From positions 1,926,001 to 1,990,000 of the forward strand of contig NZ_OY780933.1 of the NCBI RefSeq assembly GCF_963676065.1: DNA of 64,000 nucleotides. The letters run 5' to 3'. The notes under the pieces were generated by a model that was not told the DNA's origin, did no database searches, and saw only the letters and a list, made by a program, of their open reading frames with translations. This stretch comes from Maridesulfovibrio sp. GTDB taxonomy: Bacteria > Desulfobacterota > Desulfovibrionia > Desulfovibrionales > Desulfovibrionaceae. The translations under genes were made by a program, and so were the position numbers. Shown here one piece after another: positions 61,443 to 64,000 of this stretch. Positions within the stretch are counted from its first letter, which is position 1. Each line of letters opens with the position of its first letter.

Positions 61443-62633
61443 CTATTTGATTATTTTAAGTTCACGGCCTACTTTGATGAATGCATCAACAGCCTTATTA
61501 ACCTGCTCCGGTGTATGGGCAGCGGACATCTGTGTTCTGATCCGGGCCTGCCCGCGTGGAACTACAGGAAAGCTGAATCCTATAACATAAATGCCTTCCT
61601 TGAGCAGTCCTGCGGCCATCTTCTGAGCCAGAACCGCGTCCCCGAGCATAACCGGGATAATTGGGTGATTGCCCGGCACGAGGTCGAATCCGGCCTCCTC
61701 CATGCGGGTGCGGAATATGCGGCTGTTCTCATTGAGACGCTCACGCAGTTCCGGTTTCGCGTCTATCATGTCCAGAACCGCGATGGAAGTGGAAGCGATA
61801 ACCGGGGCAAGGGTGTTGGAAAAAAGGTAAGGACGTGATCTCTGACGCAACCATTCAATGATTTCCTTGCGTCCAGAAGTGTACCCCCCGGAAGCACCTC
61901 CGAGTGCTTTGCCGAGAGTTCCGGTTATGATGTCCACACGGTCAAGTACACCACAGTATTCAGGGGTGCCCTTTCCGTTTTCACCGATGAATCCCACAGC
62001 ATGAGAATCATCCACCATAACCAATGCTTCGTATTTATCGGCAAGATCACAAATGGATTTGAGGTCGGCGATGATGCCGTCCATGGAGAATACTCCGTCA
62101 GTTACGATCAGCTTGTAGCGGCATCCTTCGGCAGCTTTAAGCTGTTTTTCGAGGTCGGCCATATCGTTGTTGTTATAACGGAAGCGCTGGGCCTTGCACA
62201 GGCGCACGCCGTCGATGATGGAAGCGTGGTTCAGAGAGTCGCTGATGACAGCATCTTCATTAGAAAGGATAGTTTCAAAGAGGCCGCCGTTGGCATCAAA
62301 GCAGGAGCTGTAAAGAATGGTGTCTTCGGTTTTGAGAAATTCGCTGATTTTAACTTCCAGCGCTTTGTGCACATCCTGTGTTCCGCAGATAAAGCGCACG
62401 GAAGAAAGTCCGAATCCATATTTGTCGAGCGCCTTTTTGCCGGTCTCGATCAGTTCAGGATTATTTGCCAGTCCCAGATAGTTGTTGGCGCAGAAATTGA
62501 GAACTTCCTGACCGCCCTTAACCGAAATAAGGGCCTGCTGCTGGGATGTGATGATTCTTTCATCTTTGTAAAGGCCGTTTGCTTTCAGCTCTTCTGTCTG
62601 GGCTGAAAGTGCCTGAAGTAAATTATTTTTCAT
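61443..62633 (-). CDS. kbl: Glycine C-acetyltransferase (2-amino-3-ketobutyrate CoA ligase)
   Basis: A 396-aa PLP enzyme splitting 2-amino-3-ketobutyrate with CoA into glycine and acetyl-CoA. Family motifs: [33 protein letters not shown] and [19 protein letters not shown], whose Lys binds PLP. Length is that of E. coli Kbl (398). GGGAGA precedes the ATG. A TTGACA sequence in the upstream region on the minus strand may be its minus-35. Confidence 0.97.
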   Translation of the reverse strand: MKNNLLQALSAQTEELKANGLYKDERIITSQQQALISVKGGQEVLNFCANNYLGLANNPELIETGKKALDKYGFGLSSVRFICGTQDVHKALEVKISEFLKTEDTILYSSCFDANGGLFETILSNEDAVISDSLNHASIIDGVRLCKAQRFRYNNNDMADLEKQLKAAEGCRYKLIVTDGVFSMDGIIADLKSICDLADKYEALVMVDDSHAVGFIGENGKGTPEYCGVLDRVDIITGTLGKALGGASGGYTSGRKEIIEWLRQRSRPYLFSNTLAPVIASTSIAVLDMIDAKPELRERLNENSRIFRTRMEEAGFDLVPGNHPIIPVMLGDAVLAQKMAAGLLKEGIYVIGFSFPVVPRGQARIRTQMSAAHTPEQVNKAVDAFIKVGRELKIIK

Positions 62634-62764
62634 ATACGTTTCTCCCGTCCGGATTTAGTGTTGCTGCGCTTTATTTAAAAAACAACATGCTTAATTGTGT
62701 CAAGCAAAAAATAAACTGAAAATATTATGATAAAAATAAAAAAACATGCGATTAATTGAAGAAT

Positions 62765-62779
62765 GTGTTTTGAAAACAC
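62765..62779. promoter_or_regulatory. Palindrome in the kbl/lrp divergent region
   Basis: GTGTTTT and AAAACAC around G, just upstream of the minus-35 of the lrp-type gene. Candidate operator for the Lrp-type protein. Confidence 0.45.
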
Positions 62780-62782
62780 GTA

Positions 62783-62812
62783 TTGACGGATTTGTTATTT
62801 TTTTCCTATGTA
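62783..62812 (+). promoter_or_regulatory. Sigma-70-type promoter of the Lrp-type gene
   Basis: TTGACG, 18 bases, then TATGTA. Confidence 0.45.
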
Positions 62813-62864
62813 TGTTTCGTTAAATGATAAAAAGTGAATTTATTTTTAGTAAAGGAGAGTTCCG

Positions 62865-63326
62865 GTGAAAGAGCGTCCTCTAGTACTTGATGATGTAGAT
62901 CGTAAAATTATTGAAGAATTGCAGCGCAATGGTCGCGAATCGTATAAGAATATCGCCCGTAAGCTTGGAGTTTCAGATGGTACTGTGCGCCTGCGCACAG
63001 AGCGAATGATCAAAAATGATTATTTGAGAATTACCGCTTCCGTTAACCCTCTCTACTTTGAAAACAGTCTTATTGCTATGATCGGCGTTAACCTCGAGGA
63101 GCGGGCAACCCCGGAAATAATGGAAGCAATTTCCAAAGTGTCCGGAGTGCAGTCCGTTATGAACGTTTCCGGACGGTTTGATCTGCTGCTTGAGGTCTTT
63201 GTTCCCTCCCGAAATGCATTCCGTCAGTTTCTGGTAGATGACCTTTCCAGTATAGGCGGCGTCAAGTCTACGGAATCATTTATGTTTCTTGAGGCTGTTA
63301 ATAAATGGGCCGAACACAAGGAGTAG
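62865..63326 (+). CDS. Lrp/AsnC family transcriptional regulator
   Basis: A 153-aa regulator. The N-terminal HTH (LDDVDRKIIEELQRNGRESYKNIARKLGVSDGTVRLRTERM) is followed by a RAM/ACT-like effector domain (IAMIGVNLEERATPEIMEAI, VSGRFDLLLEVFV). The start is GTG because AAAGGAGAG lies 7 bases upstream. It is divergent from kbl-tdh and is probably their regulator, in line with the control of threonine degradation by Lrp in other bacteria. Confidence 0.94.
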   Translation: MKERPLVLDDVDRKIIEELQRNGRESYKNIARKLGVSDGTVRLRTERMIKNDYLRITASVNPLYFENSLIAMIGVNLEERATPEIMEAISKVSGVQSVMNVSGRFDLLLEVFVPSRNAFRQFLVDDLSSIGGVKSTESFMFLEAVNKWAEHKE

Positions 63327-63344
63327 CACAGAGCTGCTCTTTCT

Positions 63345-63376
63345 ACGGTTTTACCAAATTTGGTATTGCCGTTTTT
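63345..63376 (+). terminator. Terminator of the Lrp-type gene
   Basis: ACGG and TACCAAAT pair with TTGGTA and CCGT (two small bulges), followed by TTTTT. Confidence 0.75.
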
Positions 63377-63468
63377 GTGAGGGCTGCTCTTTAGTTGCCT
63401 GTCCTGAAATACTCCACTCAATGCCGGATCTGCGTAGTCCAGCTTTTTTTGATGGCCGGTATCGGCGA

Positions 63469-63687
63469 TTATTCTGAAGCTGGAGTCTTCGTCTGCGTTT
63501 GCTGTTTAGGTCCTATTCCCACCTTGTTTTTATCTTTTATTTTGATGGCTGAGAAGGTCTTTAGATCTTCTTGAGCACATTTCTGCATTGTTTTTTCGCC
63601 TTATCGATGTGTCTGGCAATTTAGAGCAAGGGAAACGTTCCGCCCTGTGCGAAGAACTCCGGGATCATAAATTGATGATATGTTCAT
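63469..63687 (-). pseudogene. Possible decayed small gene
   Basis: The minus-strand frame starts at ATG 63687 (MNISSIYDPGVLRTGRNV), meets TAA at 63601-63603 and continues in the same frame to TAA at 63469 (ending KTPASE). One C to T change (CAA to TAA) would explain the break. Another same-frame piece (ending LDITEMKE) lies just upstream, to about 63895. No ribosome-binding site is convincing, so this may be chance. Confidence 0.25.
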
Positions 63688-63974
63688 TCCTGCGTAAGAC
63701 TGATGACAGAATAGTTATTCTTTCATTTCTGTGATATCCAACCGATTATAGTCTCGGCTGCTATCGTGGCAGGACATGATAACTTTCTTCAGTGCCGGAG
63801 AAGGAAGCAATTCGTCGGAGGTTTGCCGGACCGCCTTACTTAGTCCTCGGAGTCCTTTTTCATAATCTTTTATGACAAAAGAATCTTTTATCCTTTAGCA
63901 ATTTATGGCATTATGTACTATCGTGATTCTTCTTGAAACTGTTTTATCCCTATGACCTTACTCTGGTGGAAAAT

Positions 63975-64000
63975 ATGGTTAGATTTTTAAAAATACGGAA
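63975..64000 (+). CDS. Possible start of a gene cut by the window edge
   Basis: ATG at 63975 with GGTGG 6 bases upstream, coding MVRFLKIR before the window ends. Too short to assess. Confidence 0.3.

Larger units (their letters stand above)
63327..63974. other. Region after the Lrp-type gene with only remnants
   Basis: About 650 bases. Apart from the terminator at 63345 it holds only short minus-strand frames between 63469 and about 63895, interrupted by TAA codons. No complete gene was seen. Confidence 0.5.

Overview
The window looks like chromosome from a marine sulfate-reducing Desulfovibrionales bacterium, probably close to Maridesulfovibrio/Desulfovibrio. This is inferred from a Tat-exported two-subunit [FeFe] hydrogenase with its HydEFG maturases, a pth-carD-rho neighbourhood, TRAP transport, Cache-type sensors and moderate GC. 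No rRNA, CRISPR array, complete insertion sequence or integrase gene was seen.

Left part (1-23 kb). Two tandem Glu/Lys-rich paralogues come first, the second behind a good sigma-28-type promoter. Then, all on the minus strand, follow ribF plus a ClC channel, a BepA-like M48 protease, and a housekeeping block ispE / tRNA-Gln / prs / rplY / pth / carD / rho, with htrA beyond it. After that come a small TPR protein, a chemotaxis receptor, a YitT membrane protein, a FIST-GGDEF cyclase, a DUF3089 hydrolase and a Cache-HAMP-PAS histidine kinase.

Hydrogenase locus (23.5-31.4 kb, plus strand). The order is hydA, hydB, a roughly 210-nt structured leader, a TM1266-type small regulator, hydG, an aspartase-like lyase, an unrecognised 201-aa protein, hydE and hydF. 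The genes from the lyase to hydF overlap one another or nearly touch. A folded, possibly non-coding RNA segment lies just after the hydF terminator.

Envelope island (31.8-44.6 kb). Secreted or membrane proteins cluster here (small secreted protein, RlpA-like lipoprotein, DUF805, AsmA, LURP-one-like, transglutaminase-like, TPR, NlpC/P60, PQQ-type propeller with a C-terminal sorting tail). They accompany a 7TMR-DISM histidine kinase and NarL-type regulator pair. A 23-bp motif occurs four times, each time upstream of and in the same orientation as one of these genes. I regard it as the most likely undescribed regulon in the window.

TRAP locus and tRNA-Val island (44.7-56 kb). An IclR regulator is divergent from a DctPQM transporter followed by a VanX-type D-Ala-D-Ala dipeptidase. 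A 47-bp copy of the tRNA-Val 3' half at 49.86 kb and the intact tRNA-Val at 55.93 kb bracket a roughly 6-kb island. It holds a GntR-controlled module (PPC-domain protein and hydroxyisobutyrate dehydrogenase-like enzyme sharing a palindromic operator) and a frameshifted RHS toxin with an adjacent secreted candidate immunity protein.

Right end (56-64 kb). A MerR regulator, a membrane protein, a second AsmA protein, a small HTH protein, and the threonine degradation pair tdh-kbl facing a divergent Lrp-type regulator. The last 0.65 kb holds only decayed or very short frames.
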